Source: Gerris lacustris (taxonomy: Eukaryota > Arthropoda > Insecta > Hemiptera > Gerridae). Taken from it: a DNA stretch of 64,000 bases. A model generated the notes under the pieces. The model was not told the origin of the DNA, searched no databases, and worked only from the letters and a program-made list of their open reading frames with translations. Shown one piece after another: positions 33,556 to 45,989 of this stretch (position 1 is its first letter; each line of letters starts with the position of its first letter). Location: contig OX578276.1 in assembly GCA_951217055.1 (NCBI GenBank), forward strand, positions 38,526,205-38,590,204, read 5' to 3'. Both the position numbers and the translations under genes were made by a program.

Positions 33556-34603
33556 TGTGGTGTCGCGGAACACCCGGTAGGATCGAAGTTCCTTACATTT
33601 TTCATTGAATATAAATGATAAAATCACACTGCTAAGTACGTATACATTGCTAACTACTTGTACATGGCGGAGTTAGATAAGAGACAAAATTACAAGTAAC
33701 GAACTGTTTGTACCTAAAAGAGTTAAGGCAAAATTAAAAGAAAATCATTATTTGTATATCATTAAAGCAAGCGTCTTACTATAAATATATATTGAATGTA
33801 AGAAAAAAGTTTATAGTTAAAGAGTATGTTTGTTAAAGGATGATGGATTAAAATAGAACTGTTTTCTACCTACCCGGCCTATTAATTTAAAATATTAAAA
33901 AATACATCTCTTCCCTACTCTAAAGCTTCTGCTTGTAATCCGGTTGAAATTTTACATGCCTGTTTCAATTGTACTTTAGACAATGTGTAAGAAGTTTTAT
34001 TAAAATTGTTACACGTTAGAACGGGAAGATATCGGTCAAAAAAGTTGTTTTAACCGTTTGGGTCCACAATAAATTTTTCACTTCATAACAGTGTCGGTGA
34101 TAGTTTTACTAAAAAAATATATTTAAAAAAGTTGTTTGTCTCATTAAATAAATAAAGTTAGAATTTTTTCTTGGATTAAGTACGCAGTATTACAATAATA
34201 TAACTAATATATTGAAATAAGCGTCAGCACAGTTCAATTTTACTTTTAACAAGACCGTGATTATATTTTCTATATTTACAAAACCAAGTGACATTTTGAC
34301 ATATAACAAAAACAAACAAAACAACTCAAGGAACAGGCTTCTTTAATAACATTTTTTCCCGTCTTTTTGAAGTTTACGCGAGCGTTGCGCGTGAACGCTT
34401 AGGCGGATAACGATTTCCAACGAACTCAGCCTGGGTATTGGTAAAATGAACATGTGTACCAAATTTCAACTAACTCGGTGATCTTTTACTCAAGTTATCG
34501 TCATCGGTACGGATTTCGTGACGGATTTTGCGTGACGGTGATTTTGGTCGTTTTTTTCGGATTCACTCCCGGGCTCCAGAACCTGCCATAAGGAACTTCG
34601 TTC
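33556..34603 (+). repeat. Dispersed repeat, copy 2, with palindromic GAAGTTCC ends
   Basis: 33556-34173 matches 8061-8662 along its length. The left end carries GGATCGAAGTTCCTTA and the far right ends with the inverse TAAGGAACTTCGTTCC (34587-34603), suggesting terminal inverted repeats of a larger element. No coding sequence is seen. Confidence 0.6.
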
Positions 34604-34986
34604 CAAAAATATTTGACTGATTTTAATCAAATTATAATGGTCCGTTAAAAGTACAAGTATATCATCAGCGCCCGTCTCTCGCGTGTGCATAAAACTTTAT
34701 TTTTTATACATTTATTTTTAAAATTACTCATCTAATTAGAAATTTCAAATATGTATGTATTGTAATTTGTTTTAAGTAGTAGCTCACAGAGTGTCCTATA
34801 TTTTAATCTTCAGCAAACTTTTAATATTATTGAATTAAAAAAAGTAATTCCGGTGAAAATTGAAACAGGTTTAAACAACCACACTTTTAATTCGTCTAAT
34901 AATAAGTCGCGAGGAAGCTATTGAAACTATTTTTAATGTTTCTAGTCGGTAGTTTTTATGAACCTATTGGATAAAAAATATACATT

Positions 34987-35250
34987 AAGCCTTATTTAAC
35001 GGTGATGGATACTGTCGTGAAAGCACTTTCTCTTTTGAAGAGATATTTGAGAGTACTATCTTGGCAGTTGAGAGTACTATATTTTAAAACTTAGTGTTGA
35101 GAACTACTTTTTCTTGAGGTTTGACTTGCCGTCATGTCAACAGTCGCCTCTAAAAGTCGTGTAGTCTGTACTCTTGTGACTACTATCGATGTGAAGTGAC
35201 TGACATGATAGTTCTATCGTGAGAGTACTGCCACCAAGTAAATGAGGCTT
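34987..35250. mobile_element. MITE, 264 bp, duplication TATACATT
   Basis: Ends AAGCCTTATTT and AAATGAGGCTT, with inward matches GTGATGGATACTGTCGTGA and TCGTGAGAGTACTGCCACC. TATACATT flanks both sides (34979-34986 and 35251-35258). GAGAGTACTAT recurs inside. The 8-bp duplication suggests hAT-like mobilisation. Confidence 0.85.
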
Positions 35251-36263
35251 TATACATTAATTGGTAAATAATTTCGTAGTAATTTAGGAAAACAGCTTGT
35301 ACATATATATTTATAGATATATGCTATGTATTAAAAATAAAGGCCATTCAGGAAATTAAATAATGTTCTTAATACCGCTTCTTCTTGGCAAGTGCTCAAA
35401 TGAATTTAAAAATGACTTGTTTTCTGTCTAATTATTTGATGGTTCGTAGCCATGTGTATTTTTCCTTTGAACGGTGAAATGAGGGAACACACTTCAAATG
35501 AGTGTCTGAACGGCTTAAACTACAACTGTTGGACATTGCTGCCAACATTACCAGCAATTAACTTAACAAAATCATATGCGGTCTAGTTTGTTTTTAGGGG
35601 TTAAAACGATTAATGTGTTTTACTATTTTTTAAAAATGACAGTCACTTTGTAGCAGCTGTTTACTGTCAACCTTATTAGATTGTTACAGAAGGTGTGTAT
35701 GACATCAATTTCCTTTTAAATCGGATTAAGAAATATATTCGCGGAAAAAAAACTTGTATTAAAATTATATTCCTTCTTTCTTCCATAATTGCGTGTAGGC
35801 AGGGCCGTCTTAATCTTAATCCATGCACTGCACAGTGCACAGTAGGCATTGTGCCTAGGTTCTACAAACAAACTTACAGGGGCCTATAAAAGTCATAAAT
35901 TTAATTTTAAAACAGAAATGTACTTTAATACTACAAAAATCAAAATTGAATATATGTATATTTATTTAATTTAATTTATTTTTATTTTAGACAATCATAC
36001 AGATTATTTATACTTTTCATAATAATCTTTTTAATAAAACTAGCTGGATTACCGCTTTTCGCTAAGGAGTGTTATTTTTTAATGTAGTTTTTAATTTCAT
36101 AGGTTTACAAATAATATGACTAAGCGAGAACAATCTTAATGGCATATAGTTTCCACTTCCGGTATTTCAATACCCCCCCCCCCCCCCCCCCCCCCCCTCC
36201 CACTATGATCAATTTATAATTTTTCTAAAAATCCCTAATAACTAATTAATACTAATTGATAAG

Positions 36264-38021
36264 CAGAGACGGGACGTTTATGACTTATTTGTCCATTTCA
36301 TGACCTTTATTCTATGACTTTTATGACTTTTATTATCCTGTTTTATGACCTCTATTTTAGAAAATCGGTTGTTTTATGACGTTTTAGCAAAAAGTATGAC
36401 GTTTATTTTCAATGTGAAAAATTAGCCTTTTTTAGCGAAAATTTAGCGTTATTTTGGAGGGTAACAGTTCAAAAGAAAGATTTCAATATTTCATAAACAC
36501 AGAATTATATTTACAATATATAATAAATAATAATAATTAGCAGAATGCTTCAACGTTGTAAAAAATAATCATATGTTGTTCTATATTATCCAGCGTTAAA
36601 TTGGCTCTTTTGTCCGTCAGTAGAATTTTAAACTTGGAAAAAGACCATTCGACGTCGGCAGATGAGCTGGGAGCAAATTTCATGCATGAAACTTCATTTC
36701 ATTTTTGCACTTCAGGCAATTTCCGAACTTCTTTGCCCTTTAGTCGGGCAGATATGGCCTTGGGCGTGTTCCCATCCATGATTCAAATTTTTATGTTTTT
36801 TTAACAAAATGGCATGAAAAATTAAACACTTTCCACACAAATGTTATATATTTTTGTAATCTACTCCTCAATACCTTTCATTATATACCTCACTCAAAAT
36901 TTGAAAAATTCCCCCGTGACAGGAATTAGCCGCCATCTTGGATTCCCAGTAATTCATATCGAATTGATATTCTTATTTTTCTATGGCCCAGCAGAAAGCA
37001 CATTTTGCATATTTTTCATATTTTTAGAAACAGCGGAAATATAGTTTTAAGGGGGGGGGGGGGGGGGGGGGGGGGTACACGCAAAATTTTGATGTTTTTT
37101 GACAAAATGGCGTTGAAAATTAAACGCTTTCCACAAGTGTTACATAGTTTTGTATCTACTCTTCAATACCTTTCATTTGATGCCCTAATCCAAATTAAAA
37201 AAAAAAACAAATCGCGTGACGTGAGTTATCCGCCATTTTGAATTTGAACAGCTGATTATTTTGAGTTCGCAATATTTTTCCTGTGTGTGCGTCAAAACGA
37301 TCTTTAATATTGGAATGTTTCATGTTTGTATCTCTTTTGATTCAAAAGTTATTGGAACTGTACCGACTGACAGATAGACAGACACATGAACGAAACTATA
37401 AGGGTTTCCTTTTTTGGTTTTACCAACGAAACCCAAGTAATAGAACAAGTAAAAAAAAACAAGTAACACGTTAAGAAATCAAATGAGCAATTAAACATTC
37501 TAATCCCTTACCGTGAATATATACAAAATCTTAAGTTGTGGAACAGCTAATCAGGAAACTGCCCAACCCAATGGGTTTACTATTGGCTGATTGGAGAATC
37601 TATCTTGACCTTCCTGGATTCTTAATTGGAATATTTGTTCCAAGAAGGAGCCGATCAGGAGCCCTAGTTTGGAATTCGGGATGACCCTCGGTGCCTCTCT
37701 AGTTGCAGGTAAGCGCATTAGTTAAGTCCGAAAGTGATCAGGGATTTAAGAGCCCAGGCCTTCCACTTATAAGCTGGTGTAAGGGTTTTAAGCTTGTGTA
37801 ACTGCACTTTTACCTGGAACCGGACCACGAGTGTTAAATATAAAAATTTGCTTTAAAAAAAAAAACAAAAAAAAACAAACTTTTTGCTAAACATTTGACA
37901 AAAAAGGCCATTCTATGACGTTTATCCCAAGAAAACCCCATTTTATGACGTTTATTCGAAAAATGGCTATTTTATGACAAAATCATATGGCTATGACGTT
38001 TATGACTTTTTCCCGTCTCTG
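36264..38021 (-). mobile_element. hAT element nested in the larger hAT
   Basis: Ends CAGAGACGGGA and TCCCGTCTCTG are flanked by TTGATAAG (36256-36263) and ATGATAAG (38022-38029). Both subterminal regions carry repeated TATGACGTTTATGACTT motifs in inverted order, a common arrangement for hAT transposase-binding sites. The inside holds a minus-strand transposase fragment, a G-run (about 37050-37075) and two direct copies of a TGGCGTTGAAAATTAAACGC repeat (36790-36990 and 37085-37280). Confidence 0.85.
36535..36740 (-). pseudogene. hAT transposase C-terminal fragment
   Basis: The minus strand reads KFAPSSSADVEWSFSKFKIL, LTDKRANLTLDNIEQHMI and FYNVEAF. This is the dimerisation motif at the end of hAT transposases (..S.DVERSFSK.K..L...R..L...N....). 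It lies close to the left end of its element. The rest of the protein is not readable. Confidence 0.8.
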
Positions 38022-39573
38022 ATGATAAGGTTAAAAACAGTTAAAAAAACTTTTAATAGAATAAAAAGGGGAAAAAACTATAAAATGCTTACAGAACACT
38101 AGTAATCAATGGTTTGTTATGGTTATGAGCCAAAAAAGATAACCTGACAACAAAATCGTTGAGGGCGCCTGACGTCACAGCAACCTTCGTCATTTTACGT
38201 AACCTCTCTGACGCGACGTATTACGATCGTCATCTTGACAACAAATTGGCCGTTTGGAAAACAGTTTACTAAATTTGTTTTGCCTGAAAGGAAGAAAAAT
38301 TCCAGATTCTACTGAAATTGGTTCCGGAGTTATTGTCATGTCCAAATTTTCATATATATATTCTTCATCTTGAATGAAGATGGCCGATTGAAAAACTGTT
38401 TTTAACAATCACCTAGAAGCTAAGAGGAACTGTTTAGTTTTGATAAAATTAGATAGACCTACAAATCAAAACCAACTTTTATTTTTATTGGAAAAATGAG
38501 GTTGCCTTGGCAATGATTTAAGATGAGTTCATAGCATGCGGTTTTTTATGTGCGCTTATTCTCTATGGTGCGTTTGGGCTAGATATAGATAAAAATACAT
38601 TCATGAAGCTATGGAGACGTCGCTGAGTGTTTTCCATCACTCTTCCTTCCTTTTGCACTTGCGCAGTGTTCCTTTCAGGTTATAAACAAAGCCGAATTTA
38701 TTATTAAAATACATAATAACTTTCTAAAAAGATGGTTATAAAATGAAGAACAAGTGTATTTAATATGAAAATGGATGACTCAAAAAATGAAATCAAATAT
38801 ATAAACTAGAGGCAAGATGACAGGAACAGGAAGGTTTCATTCAGGTTAGCTTTGATGCGAGAAAGTTGGTTTGGAACCAACTTTTCTCGCGTCATGTTAT
38901 GACAGCCTATAGATTACTCTGAAGCGCATTTAAAACGCAGGATATGAACATACCTTTATAAACAAACTACACAGTCATGCTTGAGAATCCTAGAAGATCT
39001 TTGATATATATAGTTGTTCTAGTTTTGATTTCAAAGAGTTGTTTAGTATAATTATCTAATAATCATCTACCCAAACTATAAGATCTGGTATTTTTAATTG
39101 GTAAGTTTTATTTATTTTATCTCACATCTTTTAAGTAATCTTTACCTACCTTATTTAACTGATATCTTTGGGGCCCCACCTTTTTATTTTTTTTTTTTTT
39201 TTTTGTAAAACTTCACCTTTTTATTTTAATATTAAGATCATTTATCATCTAATTCTAATTTATCACAAAGAAAACGTATCGAAAGAAACTTTTTGAAATT
39301 ATTCCTTCAATAATTGACTTAGTTTTCTGTAATTATTTATCTATTATTATTTAAAACTGACCTGATATTATTGCTTACAGATAATTCTTATTACTTAGCT
39401 TCCGTTATTTTTTATTGAAACTCACCCCCTGCCAAAACAGGAACCTTACGTGAAAAATTGCAATCTTCTAATCACGAATAACGTGGACATTAAATTTAAA
39501 GGGCTTACAAAAACAGTTTTTGTGCAAAAGTGCTTTGGGTCTACGAAAATCCTAAACCGGCCCTGCGTGGAGG

Positions 39574-41535
39574 GGAGTTTCCCTTACCTATGTAGTCTAG
39601 CTCCAGCACTAATCCAGTGAGAGTTTTTTTTCTGTAATACTACATGTCAGAGCAGAGCCAGTTGACACTATTTTAGTAATCTTCTCGCCTACTCCAGATG
39701 TCTTATCTGTGTTATCAGTGATAGTTGATTTTTTCTAAGTGTCCAAGGTAAGGGGACCACTCCTATAATATGTGGGGTAGGTGATTGATGAAGTGATTAA
39801 CATATTCACAATCACTTAAAACTAATAGGACAACACTGGCATATCTAGTTCCAATCTTAGAGAGGTAATTCATTTACACAGCTGATTTAATTGAGTAGAT
39901 GTGTTAAAGATTTATCTGTCTATTGATTTGATCATGATCAAAAAAAGTATTTGAAAAAAACTTGTATAGTATGAAGTATGAAATCCAAATGACACTGATT
40001 GACTGACTGACTCATCACGACATACTTTTTTCGAATCATGACTAAGAAAATTGTTGGTTCCTCTTAGCAGTCCTTAGATGAGAAATCTTTTTACGATCTG
40101 CCATCTTGCTTTATACGCAGAATTCGACATGAACATATATACGGAACCAATTGCACTTGGAACCTAAACAAAAATTGTATGTTAGCTTGCTTTTATGACT
40201 AACATGGTTTTGTTGTTAAAAGGTTTTCCAATCAGTCTTTTTGGTTAAAGATGGCGGCCTTAATAGGAGGTCCGTGCGTGGTGCCTAACTATCATCAGAT
40301 ACTTTTCGGCGAGCCAGAGTTTAGTGGAACGGTGAAAGATTTGAGAGATTGGCAAGGCTCTACCTTGCCAATGCGGGTGTTTGGCCGAGAAGGAGACCTA
40401 GAGCTCGGTGGTCGGATAAAGTGAAGGAAGACATTCGGCGGGCGGGACTTAGGTATGGCCTATAGGCCATACCTATTCTCTATCTAGGGATCGCATGAAT
40501 TTATCACTGAATATTCTCTCTTAGTTCTGCCAAATTTCAAGGCTACTTTTCTTTTTTGGTAGCCCCAATGATAAAAATCACACGGGGACAGTTCTGGATA
40601 ATGTGCCAGCCATGAAATGTCTTTTGGAGCGAGATTAACTTACCGAGAAATGATCTTCTTAGTAAGACCATAGACGATAGACGTACATAAAGGGTGTGCA
40701 GTTGCCTCATCCTGCTGAAGCTAAACTCTCCTAAGAGGATATCGGCAGTGGTGTAACTCAGGAAGGAGGGAAGTCACGGATCATCGTAATGTAGCGCTCG
40801 GATTTAACCTTCACAGTATGCGGCTACCTAAGCTACCTTGCAGTGTGGGCCCTACCAAAGCTGAGTTGCAGATTACATGCAGCCCAGACGGTTACCCTTT
40901 CGCTGTGAAGAGAACGTTGTGAATGAAGCGCTTGTGGGTTATTTGTTATTTGGGGCCCAATAATGGCATTTTGTTTATTAACACAACCGCGTTAGATAAT
41001 ATTTATAAATTCATGAGATCCCTCACCAAAACTTGGAAAAAGTGATGACAAATTTCGCCAACCGACTGGAGCAGCTCAGGGAAATTAGAGGTCGTCTTTG
41101 AAGTGATAATATTTTTGTTTTATAATGATTTTTTTAAAAAAAATCTTTTGTTATGTATTGTAAAGTTTCACTATTCCTTTTTTAAATTTAAAATAAATAA
41201 AACACTCGAAAATTCATTGAGTTAACCCGTTTCAAAACCCGTCAGGTAAGGCTGTTACACTTTATATAGCCAGTAGAGGTGGGAAGGTTATTAAAATAGT
41301 GTTGCTAGGCTCCGCTCTAACAAGTTATATCGAATAAAAAATTCCCTTTTTTCACTATATATGATTGTGCTGGTAGCAAGAGTCCAAGGTACATTACATG
41401 TCCATGAAAGACACCCTCCACATTATACCACCAGATGCGTGTTACTTGCATCATTCTTGTTTTATGCCCTAAAGAAGAGAATAAATTTCTACGAAACGTC
41501 AGCAAAAAAAAACTATTGTTAGTGTCATTTATTAT
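39574..41535. other. Mostly non-coding
   Basis: Nothing is recognised except the LINE tail at 40310-40460 and an isolated hAT-end-like CAGTGGTGTAACTC at about 40747. The minus-strand open frame 41317-41505 is unsupported. Confidence 0.4.
40310..40460 (+). pseudogene. LINE C-terminal tail
   Basis: The frame RRRPRARWSDKVKEDIRRAG (about 40389-40450) is the GRPR.RW.D.V..D.....G signature that ends RTE-like reverse transcriptases. The preceding HL.RM-type segment is only partly readable. A very short 5'-truncated copy. Confidence 0.65.
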
Positions 41536-41539
41536 ATTT

Positions 41540-44500
41540 TGCTTCCGAGCTTACCGAAGGTAATGGAAGCATTGTGTTCACTTGTGAGGACGAAAAAATT
41601 GTATGTCTCCGATTTGAAACATTTCAAGACAGAAATCCGTTTCAGACATCAGGTCTCATGTCTGTCGGTCTGTGTGCCCGCGACCCCCTGAAACGTGTGA
41701 CGATAACTTGAGTAAAAGTAGACCGATTTTGATGAAATTTGGTTGACATGTTCATTTTACCAATGCCCAGGACGAGTTCGTTGGACAACGTTATACGCCT
41801 TAGTGTTTCGCGCAACGTTTAGTGGAATAAAGAATATTTATTATTATTATCTATTCAATGAGACAAACCTTTTTTTTTTCAAATACAATTTTTTATTATA
41901 ACCAACAGCGACACCGCTAGGAAGTTTTAAAGATCGCTAAAACTATTAATAGTTTTTATTATGGAGAATACGCGGGGAAGGAGGTAGACGAGGGCAATAG
42001 GAGGAGGCTTGGTTCCCCCACCTCTCTATTTGACCTACCTCTTGAATTCCACAGCGAGCCTAGGGACCTCGAGACCAGGCGACCAGGCTTCATTCACTAT
42101 CTGTACTCTGTTGTATTCACTTCTGTACACACGTTATCGAACTGCGCTCAAACTATACATTTCTCACTCTCACTTCTACCGACTTTTGCTTTTTACGAAT
42201 TTGAACTCTTTGAATTTTGTCACTGCTTTTTCCTTTTGCTATATTTATTTTACATACCCTTATAAATATTATTTAAAATATTGTTGATGTAATTAATATA
42301 TAAATAAAGTAATATAACAATAATGTTAATATAGCAATAAAGTACATGATAGGATGCGAGGAAGCTATGTGCCACACTAATTGGCAGTCTATTTATCATT
42401 CTTTTATCTAATGTCTTTTAGTTATTAAAAAATTAAAGAATTTTATGTATTCTAAAATTAATTCACACTTTACCAGACCCTCATGGTTTTTGTTATTTTT
42501 GTTCCCTCCTCTCTTCCCTGCATTAGGTACTTGATAAACACCAGATTTAGCGTCTTCGTGCTTGAAGTAATTTTTCGATTGTTAATAATTTTAAAATAAC
42601 ATCTGTTTGTCTAAAGATTTAGAATTATCGTGTTACACTGGCCAGACTATCTATTTTAGTGCACAAGGTACTTATGTAATAAAATCTTCAAGATGTGAGT
42701 AGAACAGATGCTAGAATGGAATTATCCCCACTATTCCTCTATATGAACTGCGCTGTTACATTTTTCAAAGGCGTTATAATTGCTATAGGTCATGGTAAAT
42801 TATATACTTAGTTTATTGTTTCCAAGGTTGGTAAAGGGAACCATTGTAATAATTCTGAAAATCGTTTTTTTTTTGTTTTTCTCGCCCGAATTTTGACATC
42901 AGATAACATTTTTGATCTCGTGTCTGTCTGTCGTTCAATTTTTGCGGACTAATATATCTTAAAAACTAGTCTCATTTTAATGAAATTTGGATGGTAGGTC
43001 ATAATTAGGCTATTTTTGGTCCCATATAAGTTTTAACCTTCTGTGCTCCATTGGTTTCTCTTCCACATGCGCATAACCTTTTTTTTTTATCTAAACCTAT
43101 ATCTTTGAAAGCAATCATCTGATATTAAACATTATTGTATTGGATTGTCCAAAGTTGCCCATAAATGGTCGGTGTTGCATTAATTACAACCGTTTGCGTA
43201 AATTTGATATTTTTAAAAATAATTGCACCCCCACTGGGAATTGAAACAGATCCAAATCTCAAGTGACCATTCGTCCAATAAGTGAGGAAGCTATGTGCCA
43301 CACTAATTGACAGATTATTTATTTTTAGCTTTCGTGCTTACAGATAGTAATTAAATCACAGGAAAGTACTTTTTAGGGTTTCGTAGATGATTAATTTATA
43401 ATTATGATTTTTTTCGACCTCAGGGATCTCTTGTTCGATCCCCCTTGGGGTCACAATGTTTTTTATCGGTAATAATGACAAGGTAAAGTATTTTTTTTCA
43501 GGAAATTTTCATCGCCCCACAATAAGATATTAGCATTAATTATTTAGGACCATTTTTGGTTGGGAGGAAATTTTTTTTGGGTATATATTTCAACTCATAA
43601 AACAGGTAAAGAATGAAGAATTTAAACAAGCGTATATATTTGTTACCTCAGCAGCTTTGATTTGATGCCCCACTCAAAATTTTAATAAAATGCAATTTTG
43701 GGTGCACTGCACACGTGCGCCCACAAACTTGGCAATTTTTAAAATTTGTCGAGAATTATCTACGAAACCCTAAAAAGCAGTGATCATTCTCAAAAAAGAA
43801 AATGTTTTGATTCCAAATTTAAAAATTTCCGTTTCAGAAATCTGTTTTTGATATCAGAGAATATTTTTGTGTCGTATGTGAAGTAGGTTGCTGATAGTGC
43901 CTTATTAATTTTAATCTTCTGCCCACATAAAGTCCAAACAACCAAACTTTTAACCCCCAGAAGGGCAGGGTCAAATTTTTTATACGTATGTGATCACTGT
44001 CCAATGATTAATGATAAGACACGCGAAAGCTATCTGCCCCACTAATTGGCAGGTTATTTTTTGCTTCCGAGCTTACCGAAGGTAACGGAAGCTATGTGAT
44101 CGTTCTGAAGAACGAAAAAATTTTAGGTCTCCGATTTCAAAAATTCCAAGACAGAAATCCGTTTCAGACATCAGGGAACATTTTTGGTTCCGTGTCTGTC
44201 TGTCGGTCTGTCGGTCTGTCGGTCTGTCGGTCTGTCGGTCCGTCGGTCTGTCGGTCTGTCGTTCAATTTTTGCGAACCAACATATCTTAAAAACTACACG
44301 TCCGATTTTAATGAAATTTGGATGGTAGGTCATAATTAGCTCATTGTTGGTCCCATATAAATTTCAACTTTCTGCGCTAATTTGTCTCTCTTCCACATGC
44401 GCACAAACATACATTTGTTTACACCTATAGCTTCAAAAGTACTTATCTGATTTGTATGAAACTTTTATAGTTTATTTTATGTAGTCCGCAGATAGCCCCA

Positions 44501-44706
44501 GATTAATTTGAACCGTCTGCGCTCTTTAACTTTTGCAAAATTGATACTTTAATTTATGTAAAAAATCCAAACAATTTTGACAGATTAAAATAAAAACGGG
44601 GGAACCAATAGATAAATAGATAATAATGGCTTGTAAAAGTATAAAATCAATACAGTACGTGATAGGATGCGAGGAAGCTATGTGCCACACCAATTGGCAG
44701 TCTATT
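41540..44706 (+). repeat. Cluster of CTTCCGAG elements, head to tail
   Basis: Heads GCTTCCGAGCTTACCGAAGG lie at about 41540 and 44061. Middles (AGACAGAAATCCGTTTCAGA, GGTAGGTCATAATTAG) lie at about 41630, 42985, 43840 and 44150-44330. Tails GAGGAAGCTATGTGCCACAC..AATTGGCAG lie at about 42358, 43285, 44025 (variant) and 44671. The last copy, 44061-44706, shows the full head-to-tail length of about 0.65 kb. There is no coding sequence. Confidence 0.8.
44193..44261 (+). repeat. 8-bp tandem repeat GGTCTGTC, about 8 copies
   Basis: A run of GGTCTGTC with one C variant (GGTCCGTC). It expanded inside the last CTTCCGAG element, where the other copies carry only two to four TGTC steps. Confidence 0.95.
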
Positions 44707-45059
44707 TTAAATTACATACACTTTTGCCTTTATGGTTAACATGGCGATGTAAATATAGTGTTATTACAATGCTATACGTAAACTTGAAAACACGACCGGC
44801 CCGGTTGCGTTTTTAAATTTCACTTAAGTTAATTGCTGGCATGAAGGTAATAATATTTAACTAATTACAGTGTCTTGTGCAGAAAAAAATTAATTAAGCA
44901 TTTAAATTTAATTGCAATAAAGAGCTGAAGTTAATTTATTAGTCCCAATAGCGTGGTTAAACCGTTGAATAATTCCAACTAAACTCATATTTGGTATGCA
45001 ACCATACGTACCGTATAATCTGTTTTAATGTAATTAAACACTCTCTTCATATTTGTTTA

Positions 45060-45125
45060 CCCCAATAGCTCATTGGTACCGTATGCGCTTCTCACCCAGG
45101 AGGTTCGGGTTCGATTCCCACTAGA
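45060..45125 (+). other. tRNA-like sequence, probably SINE head
   Basis: AATAGCTCATTGGTACCG (A-box-like) and GGTTCGGGTTCGATTCCCAC (B box and TPsiC arm) have tRNA spacing. The anticodon stem CTTCT/GGAGG leaves only a 6-base loop (CACCCA), and no 7-bp acceptor stem can be formed. It is therefore a tRNA-derived repeat or pseudogene rather than a working tRNA. Confidence 0.6.
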
Positions 45126-45985
45126 TTACAAGTGAGTTGGCTTATCTGAAGTGGGGTCTATCAGGTTACGAAGGTCAATTATACGGTTCATACAGCTGTC
45201 ATTGGTTCATATCATATCCTATGTCATCCATTATATAAATGAGCCATTAAGCCCTTTGGAAGACTCAAGCCCTTAACTCTGAATAATTTGCGATAAAATC
45301 TCAAAGGAATGTTCATTTAAACTTTAATTAAAAACATAATTACCTAATGGTATAATTGGATTGTAACCTTCATTTCATTCCCCGATGAATTAACCTTGAC
45401 GCATTCTAAACCCACCCATGCCAGCTACAAGTTTCCTATTAAACCATCGAAACCGACGTAAGTTTTTGCAGGAAAATCTATTTCTAAATATTTTAATTAA
45501 TTTAGCCATTTATTTCTGTGCTGTTCCCTTTATATTTATTATTCTATATTTCTTTGTGTCTTCAGAGGAGATTAATTGGTACACTTTTTTATAAATTTTA
45601 ATAAGGAGATATTTCATCCCTTTATTGGGATATCTTTAAACCTGCAAAATATGATTATGACATAATAATTATTCATAATTTATTCAAAAATAACAATTAA
45701 TAAAATAAATTATAACAAACACCAAAATAAATTATAAAATCATTACATAAATATTAATTATAATTTACAATTAATCAAAATTTACAATTAATCAAAATCA
45801 ATCAAATAAATTATAATTGCGTGTTTATAACTTATAATTGCTTTCAGATATATGCATATAATTGATAGATAAAAATGGAAAACTTAATAACTTAACTTTA
45901 ATAATACAACAATAATAATTCAATTACAACATAGTTTATTACAATGAATCATTACATTTTTTATATTTATATTAGTGTTGCTTGA
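45126..45985. other. Non-coding, AT-rich
   Basis: No gene is seen. A short direct duplication (AATTTACAATTAATCAAAAT, twice near 45762-45800) is the only structure noticed. Confidence 0.45.
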
Positions 45986-45989
45986 ACAT

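Larger units (their letters stand above)
35800..39565. mobile_element. Large hAT element with CAGGGCCG ends
   Basis: Ends CAGGGCCGTCTTAATC and (inverted) CAGGGCCGGTTTAGGATT are flanked by CGTGTAGG (35792-35799) and CGTGGAGG (39566-39573), 7 of 8 bases alike. It is 3.77 kb including the nested element at 36264-38021. No transposase frame of its own is recognisable, so it is decayed. A C-run lies at about 36172-36197 and a T-run at about 39189-39204. Confidence 0.75.

Noticed and set aside
42009..42287. 92-codon open frame
   Set aside because: AT-rich, with no domain, signal or splice evidence, and surrounded by repeats.
44073..44333. Open frames on both strands across the GGTCTGTC array
   Set aside because: They are periodic translations of an octamer repeat (DRPTDRQT-like), not a gene.
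45060..45125. Functional tRNA gene
   Set aside because: The anticodon loop would have 6 bases and no acceptor stem forms.
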